DNA of 36,923 bases from assembly GCA_934481355.1 (NCBI GenBank), contig CAKSPH010000027.1, forward strand, positions 1 through 36,923, read 5' to 3'. Below are positions 16,627 through 24,285 of the stretch, piece after piece. This stretch comes from an uncultured Oscillospiraceae bacterium. GTDB lineage: Bacteria > Bacillota > Clostridia > Oscillospirales > Ruminococcaceae. Below the pieces are notes generated by a model. That model was not told where the DNA came from and did not search any database. It was given only the letters and a program-made list of their open reading frames with translations. Both the position numbers and the translations under genes were made by a program. Position 1 is the first letter of the stretch, and the number at the start of each line of letters is the position of its first letter.

Positions 16627-16661
16627 AAAAAATCAAGGGCTGCTTTGGTTACAGCCCTTGA
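16626..16661 (-). terminator. Terminator of the CHAP amidase gene
   Basis: TCAAGGGCTG (16633-16642) and CAGCCCTTGA (16652-16661) form a perfect 10-bp stem; on the minus strand it is followed by a run of T (complement of 16626-16632). It may also stop plus-strand transcripts weakly. Confidence 0.85.
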
Positions 16662-16726
16662 CCACAATTCAGTGGACAACTCAACTGACAGCACATCATC
16701 AGTGAACTATGGTTGCCCTGAGGATA

Positions 16727-17671
16727 TCACATTCTGAGTATACCGACGACCTCACTGTTGTAGCTGCGAGTGCGCTTGGCAACCTTGCCGCCGGAAGTGT
16801 TTGCTTCAATGGTGTAAAGCGTCCCGTTGGAGTAATTTGTAATTATGCCTATGTGACTCCAATTGTAGCCAAAATCGTTACTCCAAAGGTAGACAACAAT
16901 ATCTCCGCGTTTGGGTGTGAAATCAGAGCGCGATGTCTTAATTACATGGTTAAATCCTGATTTAGACATTCCATTGTTCTTGAGAGACTGGTAATTTGCA
17001 TCCCGAAAGCAATAGAATGTTCCTAAGCCGTGGTTGTCGCAGACGTCGATAACGAAATCACAGGGGTTCCATGTCCTGCAAATGTCGTATCCGGAATCTA
17101 TCATAGCGTCGCAGAGAGCAGCGGTACACCAGTCGTATTTATAGCCCATGTCATCCTTGTTCCAGCCCTGTCGGTATTCCATCCAGGAGATGGAGGATTC
17201 GATTTTGGAGTTGGTATTGCTGACAGTCGATGACTGACCGCGCTCGTTAATGATCGAGCGAGCCTTGTCTATCAGGCAATAGAAAGTAGTATTTCCCACT
17301 TTACCATCGACAGTAATGCACAACCGACGCTGTGCTTCCTTGACGTAGTCCTCCGTATCATAGCCAAAAACATTGTCGATATCAATGTCGAAGCCGAAAT
17401 CGAAAGCAAGCAGTTCTTGAAGATCGCCAACGGCTACTTTTCCCGATGAAGTATAGTTGGCCCAAAACCATGCTGACAGGACGTATGGATGGCTTTCCCA
17501 TTCTCTTTCAATGCGGTCGAGGTCGCTGAGTGTCAGAGTGTTGACGGTAGCTGCGCTTGCGGTCACGGAGGTGATCGAGGTTCCTGTAAGGTACTCTGCT
17601 GTAGGAATTGCGGCAGTAATGATTGCAGCGGCTGCAGCGATGGATGTAATCTTGGTGATCATGTTTGTCAT
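16727..17671 (-). CDS. Secreted CHAP-type peptidoglycan amidase/endopeptidase with peptidoglycan-binding-like domain
   Basis: 314 aa. Residues 1-~41 are a signal peptide with alanine-rich end (AAAAAIITAAIPTAEYL...ASA). A peptidoglycan-binding-like helical region follows (about 45-140; VKEAQRRLCITVDGKVGNTTF). The C-terminal domain (about 165-314) has the CHAP/NlpC-like triad: C182 in YDWCTAALC, H273 in NWSHIGIITN, and a polar third residue in YTIEANTSGG; KRGDIVVYLWSN is typical too. It probably cleaves peptide bonds in wall peptidoglycan. The AAGGAGG site lies just upstream. Three ~80-bp promoter-like repeats precede it. A second secreted amidase of related layout lies at 25098-25925. Confidence 0.85.
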   Translation of the reverse strand: MTNMITKITSIAAAAAIITAAIPTAEYLTGTSITSVTASAATVNTLTLSDLDRIEREWESHPYVLSAWFWANYTSSGKVAVGDLQELLAFDFGFDIDIDNVFGYDTEDYVKEAQRRLCITVDGKVGNTTFYCLIDKARSIINERGQSSTVSNTNSKIESSISWMEYRQGWNKDDMGYKYDWCTAALCDAMIDSGYDICRTWNPCDFVIDVCDNHGLGTFYCFRDANYQSLKNNGMSKSGFNHVIKTSRSDFTPKRGDIVVYLWSNDFGYNWSHIGIITNYSNGTLYTIEANTSGGKVAKRTRSYNSEVVGILRM

Positions 17672-17716
17672 TGTTTTGTCCTCCTTAAAGGTCGTTGTGT
17701 TTAGCGGGTGTTCACT

Positions 17717-17925
17717 CTTATATAGTGGGAGCTTTCGGCTGTTGCGACATTTTTCAAAAAATATTTTTTAAATTCTGTTCGCTTTTGCCTTACACCCTTT
17801 TATAGGGGAGCGTCCAGCTGTTTGCGACATCATTTCAATATTTTTTTGAAATTCTGTGTTCGCTTGTGTCTTATACTCGCTTATAGGAGAGATTTCGGTC
17901 GCTTGCGACATCTTTTAATCATATT
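17717..17925 (-). repeat. Array 1: three ~80-bp promoter-like tandem repeats upstream of the CHAP amidase
   Basis: Read on the minus strand, each unit has TCGCAA and a -10-like box exactly 17 bp apart: 17742-17747 with TATATA (17719-17724), 17822-17827 with TATAAA (17799-17804), and 17903-17908 with TATAAG (17880-17885). Unit spacing is 80-81 bp. Between units lie GCGAACAGAATTTC-like DNA and an imperfect TTTCAA/TTGAAA palindrome. The same unit occurs at 25978-26488 (seven copies) and 19497-19525 (one). Confidence 0.8.
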
Positions 17926-18013
17926 CTTGAAGCCGCTTATATTGTAATTTAGCAGAGCAACAAATCATATAGAACGTGCATTGATTTCCTTTCATTTTAT
18001 ATTTGAAAAACAA

Positions 18014-18047
18014 ATCTCCCCGAAATATAGGAAAGTTTCGGGGAGAT
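18014..18047 (-). terminator. Terminator ending the 19410-18055 operon
   Basis: ATCTCCCCGAAA (18014-18025) and TTTCGGGGAGAT (18036-18047) form a perfect 12-bp stem, followed on the minus strand by TTGTTTTTC. Confidence 0.9.
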
Positions 18048-18054
18048 ACAGAAT

Positions 18055-18522
18055 TCATCGACAAATTCCACAAAGAAAGCTGATGGGAATGTTTAACGGA
18101 AGAACTAGGAACATAGCCGTGATTACACGTTCCATTGACTGAAAGATGAAGTCGTGCAAATTATCTTTAATGCTGATTCTTTCATTTACAGTACCGATCA
18201 GCGTGAACGTAAAAACAGCTGTACATTCAGCGGCAATAGCAAGCGGGCACTTCGCAAAAACAAATATTCCAAAAATGATGCCATAAGGCGCAAGACCTGA
18301 AATCAGTGCATATGGGATAGTGAGATTTGCGCTCCTCGTCAGGCTAAGAAACAGGGAAAAAGCAAACAATCCCAGTATCGTGGATCCGATTGGATCCGGT
18401 GAAATAATTTCCCCGATATTGAGAATAGGGTTGACAAAAGTAAATACGGCGGAACTCACTAAAAAAATTGTAGCCATTGTTGAGATGTGTGCTAATGTGG
18501 ATATATTTTTTCTTAGTGTCAT
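18055..18522 (-). CDS. Small multi-pass membrane protein of unknown function
   Basis: 155 aa, family not recognised. Four to five hydrophobic segments are visible: about 14-36 (MATIFLVSSAVFTFV), 44-62 (ILGLFAFSLFLSL), 68-90 (YALISGLAPYGIIFGIFVF), 94-110 (AIAAECTAVFTFTLIG) and 133-152 (ITAMFLVLPLNIPISFLCGI). Only a short charged loop (NERISIKDNLHDF) separates the last two. The ribosome site AAGGAGG is strong. It is the last gene of a three-gene operon and lies 17 bp after the 190-aa gene. In a defence or stress context a small membrane protein could be a pore or effector, but nothing in the sequence proves that. Confidence 0.7.
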   Translation of the reverse strand: MTLRKNISTLAHISTMATIFLVSSAVFTFVNPILNIGEIISPDPIGSTILGLFAFSLFLSLTRSANLTIPYALISGLAPYGIIFGIFVFAKCPLAIAAECTAVFTFTLIGTVNERISIKDNLHDFIFQSMERVITAMFLVLPLNIPISFLCGICR

Positions 18523-18539
18523 ATTATTTACCTCCTTAT

Positions 18540-19112
18540 TTATCTGTTGGAATTATCTGCCAGAATTCTCATCAGATCCGAGTGCCACATTTCATGGACA
18601 AAAAGCTCTTCATCGTAATCGTGTATGTATTTCACAAAAGAAATTATACAGTCATATTTTTGCAGCAGCTCGATTGCCTCTTCCTTGGTGAATACGGCGG
18701 TTACAGCTTCTTCATAAGCGAAAAATGCAAGATATGAAAAGCTGTGGATAATTGGTATCAGCATACTCCTGTTGTTTTCGACTTTCTCTATCATATTATA
18801 GCAGACTTTCTTGACGTTGCAGACATATTCCGTGGTTATGTTGTTGAAAAGCCATCTCAGGTTTTCCATTTCGTCAAGCAGGAAGGAATACATCTGTTCG
18901 TCATCTGTAAGCTGATTATTTGGAAGCAAAAGGACATCGCAATTACTGAGCACACTGTTTGCCAGAATCTCCACCGTATTAGGCTTTCCGTGAATTTCCT
19001 GAAAGAGATCGTGCACAAGGCACGGTTCGTTCAGCGGAACCGGCTGAGAGCCATTCTGTATGCTGGTCAGAACATATTTTTCTAAGAATCTAGCCCCATT
19101 TAGCTCATACAT
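18540..19112 (-). CDS. Hypothetical protein, 190 aa
   Basis: Family not recognised. I chose the ATG at 19110-19112 because AAGGAG (about 19123-19128) gives ~10-nt spacing; the GTG at 19121 is too close. Mostly helical and acidic, with no signal peptide, TM segment or obvious catalytic motif (ELNGARFLEKYVLTS near the start, KYIHDYDEELFVHEMWHSDL near the end). The gene overlaps the upstream small gene by 8 nt and is followed 17 bp later by the membrane-protein gene, so the three are co-translated. It might be a cytoplasmic partner or immunity component of the membrane protein; this is inference. Confidence 0.7.
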   Translation of the reverse strand: MYELNGARFLEKYVLTSIQNGSQPVPLNEPCLVHDLFQEIHGKPNTVEILANSVLSNCDVLLLPNNQLTDDEQMYSFLLDEMENLRWLFNNITTEYVCNVKKVCYNMIEKVENNRSMLIPIIHSFSYLAFFAYEEAVTAVFTKEEAIELLQKYDCIISFVKYIHDYDEELFVHEMWHSDLMRILADNSNR

Positions 19113-19410
19113 TCCTATCACGCTCCTTTTCAGTTATGAAGTCATCGAGTTCCTTAGCAACTTCATTGTAAATGTCGTCAAAGTCGATCATTGTATTGTC
19201 CGGCAGGCGTTCGGCGATTTTGTTGAGGAATATAGCTAGGATTAATTCTGTAAATTCCTTTTCCTTATCATCGGCAAATGGTAGATCGATCAACGTGCGG
19301 TGCATACTTGACGCTTCAAGAACAAGGGAAGTCTTGCTGTCAGTTTGGTTAATACTGATGATGTAGCCATTTGAAACTGAGATTATTGCATTGTCGATTT
19401 TAAAAATCAT
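19105..19410 (-). CDS. Small protein, paralogue of the 105-aa protein at 22644-22961
   Basis: 101 aa, family not recognised. It starts MIFKIDNAIISVSNGYIISINQ and ends with an acidic helical stretch (IDFDDIYNEVAKELDDF). Aligning by eye to the protein at 22644-22961 gives the same order: a beta-rich N-terminus with V/IS, a DSxxxLVL/SIVLSVSG-like strand, a short LPF/LFDFG turn, an E-L-I helix, and a final I-D/V-D-x-I-x-x-E helix. One copy sits in the operon with the CARF-like and Sel1 genes and the other heads this operon. The AAAGGAC ribosome site is present. One promoter-like repeat lies upstream at 19497-19525. Confidence 0.75.
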   Translation of the reverse strand: MIFKIDNAIISVSNGYIISINQTDSKTSLVLEASSMHRTLIDLPFADDKEKEFTELILAIFLNKIAERLPDNTMIDFDDIYNEVAKELDDFITEKERDRNV

Positions 19411-19496
19411 GGTATTGTCCTTTCGAATTGTTAGCCGCCTCTGGAGGAATAAGAGGGCCCGGTTTTAGGTGGAGAGATTTTTTGCCTTTCATTTTA

Positions 19497-19525
19497 TTCA
19501 TAGGTAATATTATTGCTGTTTGCGA
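19497..19525 (-). promoter_or_regulatory. Single promoter-like repeat upstream of the 19410-18055 operon
   Basis: On the minus strand TCGCAA (complement of 19520-19525) and TATGAA (complement of 19497-19502) are 17 bp apart, preceded by the same ATATGT context as in arrays 1 and 2. It stands between the terminator at 19575-19612 and the first gene, where this operon's promoter has to be. Confidence 0.6.
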
Positions 19526-19574
19526 CATATTATTTAAAAAATATGTTGTAAGGCTATTTGACATCCTACGGAAA

Positions 19575-19612
19575 AGTTGTCCCCGCGTCTCGTTAAAGAC
19601 GCGGGGACAACT
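19575..19612 (-). terminator. Strong terminator after the Sel1-HEPN gene
   Basis: AGTTGTCCCCGCGTCT (19575-19590) and AGACGCGGGGACAACT (19597-19612) form a perfect 16-bp stem, followed on the minus strand by TTTTCC. It divides the region into two transcription units. Confidence 0.9.
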
Positions 19613-19648
19613 ATGTATTAACCGGTGAATTATGTGCTGGATGGCATT

Positions 19649-22615
19649 TTATTGTTTAAGCAGATAATAAACCTTCTGTATCAACCCGAGGACCTTTTCA
19701 AGATCATTGTCCCCCATTATGGACGAACCAAAAACCAGATTGCAGCAGTCATGTGCCTCATCCCTTCGGAGTCCACCTTGATGTGCGCTTTTGTTTCTGT
19801 ATTTGTTTCTGATATCTTCAAATTCAGAAATCAAGCTTCCTTTGTAATAAACGTGGAAGTCCTTTTCTTTTTTCAATTCTCTGATTTTTAAAAAGAAAGG
19901 CTTTGTGAAGCATTCGCTGAAGGATGCGAACCCGCTATCTTTCCTCTTTTGTGAATCTATTATTGACTCTAGGTATTTCTCTCTAAAATCATTTAAACGT
20001 TTTATATCACTGAGATCTTCAGACGAGGGATCTTTCCCGGTCTGCCCGAACAGAAAAGGCATTTTGCCCAGTGAGAAATATTCAGATTTCCCCGCAACCA
20101 GTTTAGTGCCTTTTCTATACGTTAAAATGCTTGGATATTGCTTGATTTTTCCGCCGGTTTGATTCTTCACAAACTCCTGAAATTCCTCAAAGAAAATTTT
20201 TCGCAGTTCGTTCTCAAGGGCAGACGTTGCGAGTATGCATATCCCTGAGAAGTCGAAATTGGGGTCGTCAATGTTTTTGTACGCTTTCCAAAGCGTCATT
20301 GAGGATACAAGCGAGTTCTGCGTTTCCTGACATAGCCTGCCCCATACGTTTCCGAATCTATTGCTAAGATCTTTGCGTGACTGCCTAATAAGGTCATTCT
20401 TCTCGTCAAATTGCTTTTCAATAACACTCCTGACTGTTTTGCAGAACTCTCCGATCTTTTTCTCGTCGGCTTCTGTGAGTTCGGTTTCCGAAAGCGTATC
20501 TACGCCAAACTCGGTGCGAAGGCTGGCGATTTTTTGGGGAAGTTCATTTTTTATATAGTCTGTCAGGGACTTTACGTTATCGTTGGTTTCCTTTGTGATG
20601 TCTAAAATTTCAACGACTTTTCTGTGGGTGTCGTCCTCAGTTGTGGTGATATGCGACCTAATAGAACCCACATCGCTCATTATGGAATCCACATTGCTCA
20701 TTATTTTTTGCAGTATCATGCTATCCTGATTGCGTGCTTCGCTTTCGCGACCTTTTTCTCTGAGCTGCTCGGTTAGGTTGCTGATTTTATCTTTCAGCAT
20801 CATGTTATCTAGATTTCGTGCTAGGCTCTCACGTTCCTTTTCTTCAAGCTGTTTGGTAAGTCTGCTAATTTCTTCTTTCAGCGTCATGTTATCTTGATTG
20901 TGTGCTTCACTTTCCTTTTCTCTTGGTTGATTGATTAAGCCGCCGTCTTTATTTTGGGGTTGGGCATTGCCTTCTAAACTCTGGATTTTTTTAGATGCTT
21001 CTGAATGTCCTTTTTCATTTGCTTTACGGTAATAATATAATGCTTGGTTATCAGATTTATCAGTGCCAATTCCATATTCATAAAGTTGACCTAAATTAAA
21101 TAATGCGTTTACATTGCCAAGATCGGCAGCCTTAGTATACCATTTTACAGCCATTTTTATGTCAATAGCTGCACCAGTACCTGACATATAGCACAAACCA
21201 AGCTTATACATTGCGTCACAATCTCCAAGTTCGGCAGCTTTATTATACCATTCAAATGCTTCTTTTGTGTCTTTAGTTATTCCACTACCGGAAGCATAGC
21301 AATTGGCTAAATAATACATGGCGCTGCTGTTATTAAGTTCAGAAGCTCTTTTATACCACGCAAAAGCTTTTTCTGCACTGTATGGCACACCAGCCCCATT
21401 GTCGTGGTATAGTCCAAGGTTTCGCATAGCAAAGCTATTGTTAAGTTTTGCAGATTTCAAAAACCATCTGAACGCTTCATGATCATCAATGGAGACGCCT
21501 GTTCCACAACTATAGCATATCCCTAGATAAAGCATAGCCTGATCATCGCCAAGTTCTGCCCCCTTTGTATACCACTCCACAGCTTTTTTTTCATCTTTTG
21601 CTACACCGGTGCCATTTTCATAACATATGCCAAGATAGCCCATAGCTCGAGCGTTATCAAGTTCGGCGGCTTTTGTAAATAACTCTACTGCTTTTTTCTC
21701 ATCTTTTTTTACACCTGTGCCATGATAGTAGCATTCTCCAAGATAGTACATAGCTCTAGCATCACCAAGCTCGGCAGCTTTTGTATACCAATCTACAGCT
21801 TCTTTTTTGTCCTTTGCTACACCGGTGCCATTTTCATAACATATGCCAAGATAGCCCATAGCTCGAGCGTTATCAAGTTCGGCGGCTTTTGTAAATAACT
21901 CTACTGCTTTTTTATCATCTTTTTTTACACCTGTGCCATAATAGTAGCATTCTCCAAGATAGCATATAGCTCTAGCATTACCAAGCTCGGCAGCTTTTAT
22001 ATACCAATCCACAGCTTCTTTTTCGTCCTTTGCTACACCAGTGCCATATTCATGGCATATGCCAAGATTGCACATAGCTGGAGCGCTATCAAGCATGGCA
22101 GCTTTTGTATACCATTCTACAGCTTTCTTTTCGTCCTTTTTTACGCCTGTACCATTTATATAGCATAAGCCTAGATTGAACATTCCTGCAGGATAATTAA
22201 GTTTGGCAGCTTTTTTATACCACTTTACTGCCATTTTTTTATTTTCAGATATACCTATACCTTTTTTACAACACAACCCCAAGCAGCACATAGCCCTAGG
22301 AAATCCATTTCGTGCGGATTCTAAATACAAATTAACAGCTTGGTAATAATTCTTTTTGACACCTTTGCCCTCCTCATAACATTCCCCGAGCCTACACATA
22401 GCTTCTATTGAACCTAATTCTGTTGCTTTGGAAAACCATTCAAAAGCCTTTTTGTAATTTTTCTCTACTCCGGTGCCATTATAATAAAATGCCCCTATAC
22501 GTGTCTGCGCTTCCGCATCACCATCATTTGCAAATTCCATGCAGTAATCAAATGCTTCCTGATACTTTTTCTCGTTCATCAGCTTTTCAACATATTCCAT
22601 GTCAAACGATCCCAT
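19649..22615 (-). CDS. Sel1-repeat protein with coiled coil and C-terminal HEPN-like domain
   Basis: 988 aa from the ATG at 22613-22615, chosen over an upstream one because GGAGG lies 6 nt before it. Residues 32-535 are 14 consecutive 36-aa Sel1-like repeats (consensus AMxxLGxCYxxGTGVxKDxKKAVEWYxKAAEL), a solenoid for protein contacts. A predicted coiled coil follows (about 575-650; LKEEISRLTKQLEEKE and two related copies), then a helical linker. The last ~210 residues look like a HEPN domain: ATSALENELRKIFFEEF as an early helix and YRNKSAH near the end, giving R940-x4-H945, the usual HEPN RNase signature. No signal peptide. This would be a cytoplasmic multidomain protein, possibly an RNA-targeting effector with a sensing solenoid. 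It follows the 105-aa gene by 28 bp and ends the CARF operon. Confidence 0.85.
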   Translation of the reverse strand: MGSFDMEYVEKLMNEKKYQEAFDYCMEFANDGDAEAQTRIGAFYYNGTGVEKNYKKAFEWFSKATELGSIEAMCRLGECYEEGKGVKKNYYQAVNLYLESARNGFPRAMCCLGLCCKKGIGISENKKMAVKWYKKAAKLNYPAGMFNLGLCYINGTGVKKDEKKAVEWYTKAAMLDSAPAMCNLGICHEYGTGVAKDEKEAVDWYIKAAELGNARAICYLGECYYYGTGVKKDDKKAVELFTKAAELDNARAMGYLGICYENGTGVAKDKKEAVDWYTKAAELGDARAMYYLGECYYHGTGVKKDEKKAVELFTKAAELDNARAMGYLGICYENGTGVAKDEKKAVEWYTKGAELGDDQAMLYLGICYSCGTGVSIDDHEAFRWFLKSAKLNNSFAMRNLGLYHDNGAGVPYSAEKAFAWYKRASELNNSSAMYYLANCYASGSGITKDTKEAFEWYNKAAELGDCDAMYKLGLCYMSGTGAAIDIKMAVKWYTKAADLGNVNALFNLGQLYEYGIGTDKSDNQALYYYRKANEKGHSEASKKIQSLEGNAQPQNKDGGLINQPREKESEAHNQDNMTLKEEISRLTKQLEEKERESLARNLDNMMLKDKISNLTEQLREKGRESEARNQDSMILQKIMSNVDSIMSDVGSIRSHITTTEDDTHRKVVEILDITKETNDNVKSLTDYIKNELPQKIASLRTEFGVDTLSETELTEADEKKIGEFCKTVRSVIEKQFDEKNDLIRQSRKDLSNRFGNVWGRLCQETQNSLVSSMTLWKAYKNIDDPNFDFSGICILATSALENELRKIFFEEFQEFVKNQTGGKIKQYPSILTYRKGTKLVAGKSEYFSLGKMPFLFGQTGKDPSSEDLSDIKRLNDFREKYLESIIDSQKRKDSGFASFSECFTKPFFLKIRELKKEKDFHVYYKGSLISEFEDIRNKYRNKSAHQGGLRRDEAHDCCNLVFGSSIMGDNDLEKVLGLIQKVYYLLKQ
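21551..21982 (-). repeat. Tandem 216-bp duplication inside the Sel1 gene
   Basis: Nucleotides 21767-21982 and 21551-21766 are nearly identical (for example the ~75 bp from 21601 recur at 21817). Each copy encodes two Sel1 repeats (residues 212-283 and 284-355). This points to recent repeat expansion and potential length variation. Confidence 0.85.
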
Positions 22616-22643
22616 GATAAACCTCCGTGTTTTGATGTGTTGT

Positions 22644-22961
22644 TCAGTCCGCAATGAGTTTGTAAATGCTCTTCCTGCACAACCTGCTGATCTCCTTGAT
22701 GATTTGGTCGACCGATATCACGTTGCAGCCGCTTGAAATATCTCTCTGTACAAATTCATAGATTAATTGAGTGATAAGCTCTGCATTTTCCGTATCTCCA
22801 TCCGCTATATTCAAAGCAGTCCCGAAATCAAAAAGAGTTACACTGTCAGAAAATCCGGATACTGACAGCACAATCGAACTGTCATCGCCAGTTCTTTCAA
22901 CGGAAAAGTGTTCATCGGAGATATAAACAGTTGTTCGAGAATGGTATGAAATAAATTTCAT
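22644..22961 (-). CDS. Small protein, paralogue of the 101-aa protein at 19105-19410
   Basis: 105 aa, family not recognised. Starts MKFISYHSRTTVYISDEHFSV, with a beta-rich first half and a helical second half ending in CNVISVDQIIKEISRLCRK. The order of segments matches the 101-aa protein at 19105-19410. It lies between the 393-aa protein (21 bp upstream) and the Sel1-HEPN protein (28 bp downstream), and AAGGAG precedes the start. Small size and duplication next to two distinct modules suggest an adaptor, regulator or antitoxin-like partner; this is inference. Confidence 0.75.
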   Translation of the reverse strand: MKFISYHSRTTVYISDEHFSVERTGDDSSIVLSVSGFSDSVTLFDFGTALNIADGDTENAELITQLIYEFVQRDISSGCNVISVDQIIKEISRLCRKSIYKLIAD

Positions 22962-22982
22962 GCGTAATCTCCTTACAATGCA

Positions 22983-24164
22983 TTATCGCAGCATTTCCAG
23001 CTCTTTTCTGTGCTGGGTCAGCAGCGTGTTGAGCGCTCTCTCGACAGTTTTATCCAAGGTTCTCCTTGAGATAACACCGTTGTTTGTTGAAGCATATTTT
23101 GCCATCAAAGCGTTTATTATTTCAGTATGCTGTAAATCAACGTTTCTGATGTGTTCAAAATAATCTTTAGGAGTTGAAACATTTCTTTTGAGTTTAGAGA
23201 AGAAAAAGCTTTCTATACACTCTGCTTCAAAAATAGGAGGAAGATCGGATTCTTTACGAAGAGCATTGCCGACTTCTACAACAGAAATGAATGCCCTTAC
23301 GTCTTCATCCGACGGAATTTTATTAAGTGTTGTCAGACAAGTAAAGCAAAATTCCTTTAAACGTTCGTCGATGCAGTCGACTTTGCTGTTTCCGCTATCG
23401 TCCTTTCTGAAATATTTTTGTAAGGCTGCTCTGCAAGACTTCGGATTATTATTCTTAAAAAAGATCTTAAAAATGAGGTCTGCCTGAAGCCTGAGATTTG
23501 AAGCACCGGTCAATTTTGTTTCGCCGATCAGCCTGAAAACCGCCGCGAGCGTCGATGTATCCTCCATGTTGATCTCTGTATCGGGTGAGGGAATATCGAT
23601 AGGGTTTTCATCGTCATCTATCGAAATGGTTGCCGATTCTTTATTTTTGTTCTTCTTAAAATCAACCAATGCAAGGCTCTTATACTGCAAGTGCAAATAG
23701 CTTAAAATGCTTTCTGCCATGGTTTTCCCTTCCTCCCTCCTGATTGTTATGATCTTTTCGGGAGCTAGAATTTTCTTTTGCATAAGTATAGCGATTTCGC
23801 TGTAAAGATCGGAGTACTCCATGTCAAGGTTTCTATACATATTGCCGTCAGCGCCTACTCTGCTGTCGAAGCAATAGCCGCAGGCACACATGGCGATTTT
23901 AGCTAACATACGGCATCTCCATGTGTCGTCGGGGTTGTCAAGGCTCAACTGAGGTACTTCGTGCCGGTACTTTATGTCGTCGGCAAACCAGCTGTCGGGG
24001 TCAATATCTGTGACAGGAGTTGCTTCCTCGTTGTCAAAATCAATGTTGAATTTTTGAGAAAACAGGGCAAAGCCTTCCTTAAAGACAGCTGAAAATTTTC
24101 CCCAGGCGTGCTTGTATGAAGCTGGCAGATTTTTATATGCTTTACGAATTGCTTGAATATCCAT
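22983..24164 (-). CDS. Unknown protein, 393 aa, with weak sigma-factor-like features
   Basis: Family not recognised with confidence. Three features recall a sigma factor. First, EYSDLYSEIAILMQKKI (about residue 115-135) and ILSYLHLQYKSLALVDFKKNKNKE resemble region 2 (DLxQE...SYL...L.D..RK). Second, an acidic TISIDDDENPIDIPSPDTE stretch resembles the segment after region 2. Third, a C-terminal helical part ends ISRRTLDKTVERALNTLL, which could be a DNA-recognition helix. The N-terminal ~100 residues and the centre do not match. The start has GGAGG at good spacing. It sits in the CARF-like operon, 121 bp after the CARF gene, with an additional possible extended -10 promoter (TGCTATACT, about 24202-24210). 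If it is sigma-like, the repeats at arrays 1 and 2 are its obvious targets. Alternatives: a structural or defence protein of unknown fold. Confidence 0.7.
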   Translation of the reverse strand: MDIQAIRKAYKNLPASYKHAWGKFSAVFKEGFALFSQKFNIDFDNEEATPVTDIDPDSWFADDIKYRHEVPQLSLDNPDDTWRCRMLAKIAMCACGYCFDSRVGADGNMYRNLDMEYSDLYSEIAILMQKKILAPEKIITIRREEGKTMAESILSYLHLQYKSLALVDFKKNKNKESATISIDDDENPIDIPSPDTEINMEDTSTLAAVFRLIGETKLTGASNLRLQADLIFKIFFKNNNPKSCRAALQKYFRKDDSGNSKVDCIDERLKEFCFTCLTTLNKIPSDEDVRAFISVVEVGNALRKESDLPPIFEAECIESFFFSKLKRNVSTPKDYFEHIRNVDLQHTEIINALMAKYASTNNGVISRRTLDKTVERALNTLLTQHRKELEMLR

Positions 24165-24201
24165 GTGAAGCCTCCATGAAACCTAATTTTTTATATATTC
24201 A

Positions 24202-24210
24202 GTATAGCAC
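24202..24210 (-). promoter_or_regulatory. Possible internal extended -10 promoter
   Basis: TGCTATACT on the minus strand, about 40 bp before the 393-aa gene, matches TGnTATAAT; no convincing -35 box. Confidence 0.3.
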
Positions 24211-24285
24211 AATATCCTCATACCGTACATCAGATAAAATACAATGTAAAACAGCATTTTACATGGCAGACGCAATATTTTGATG

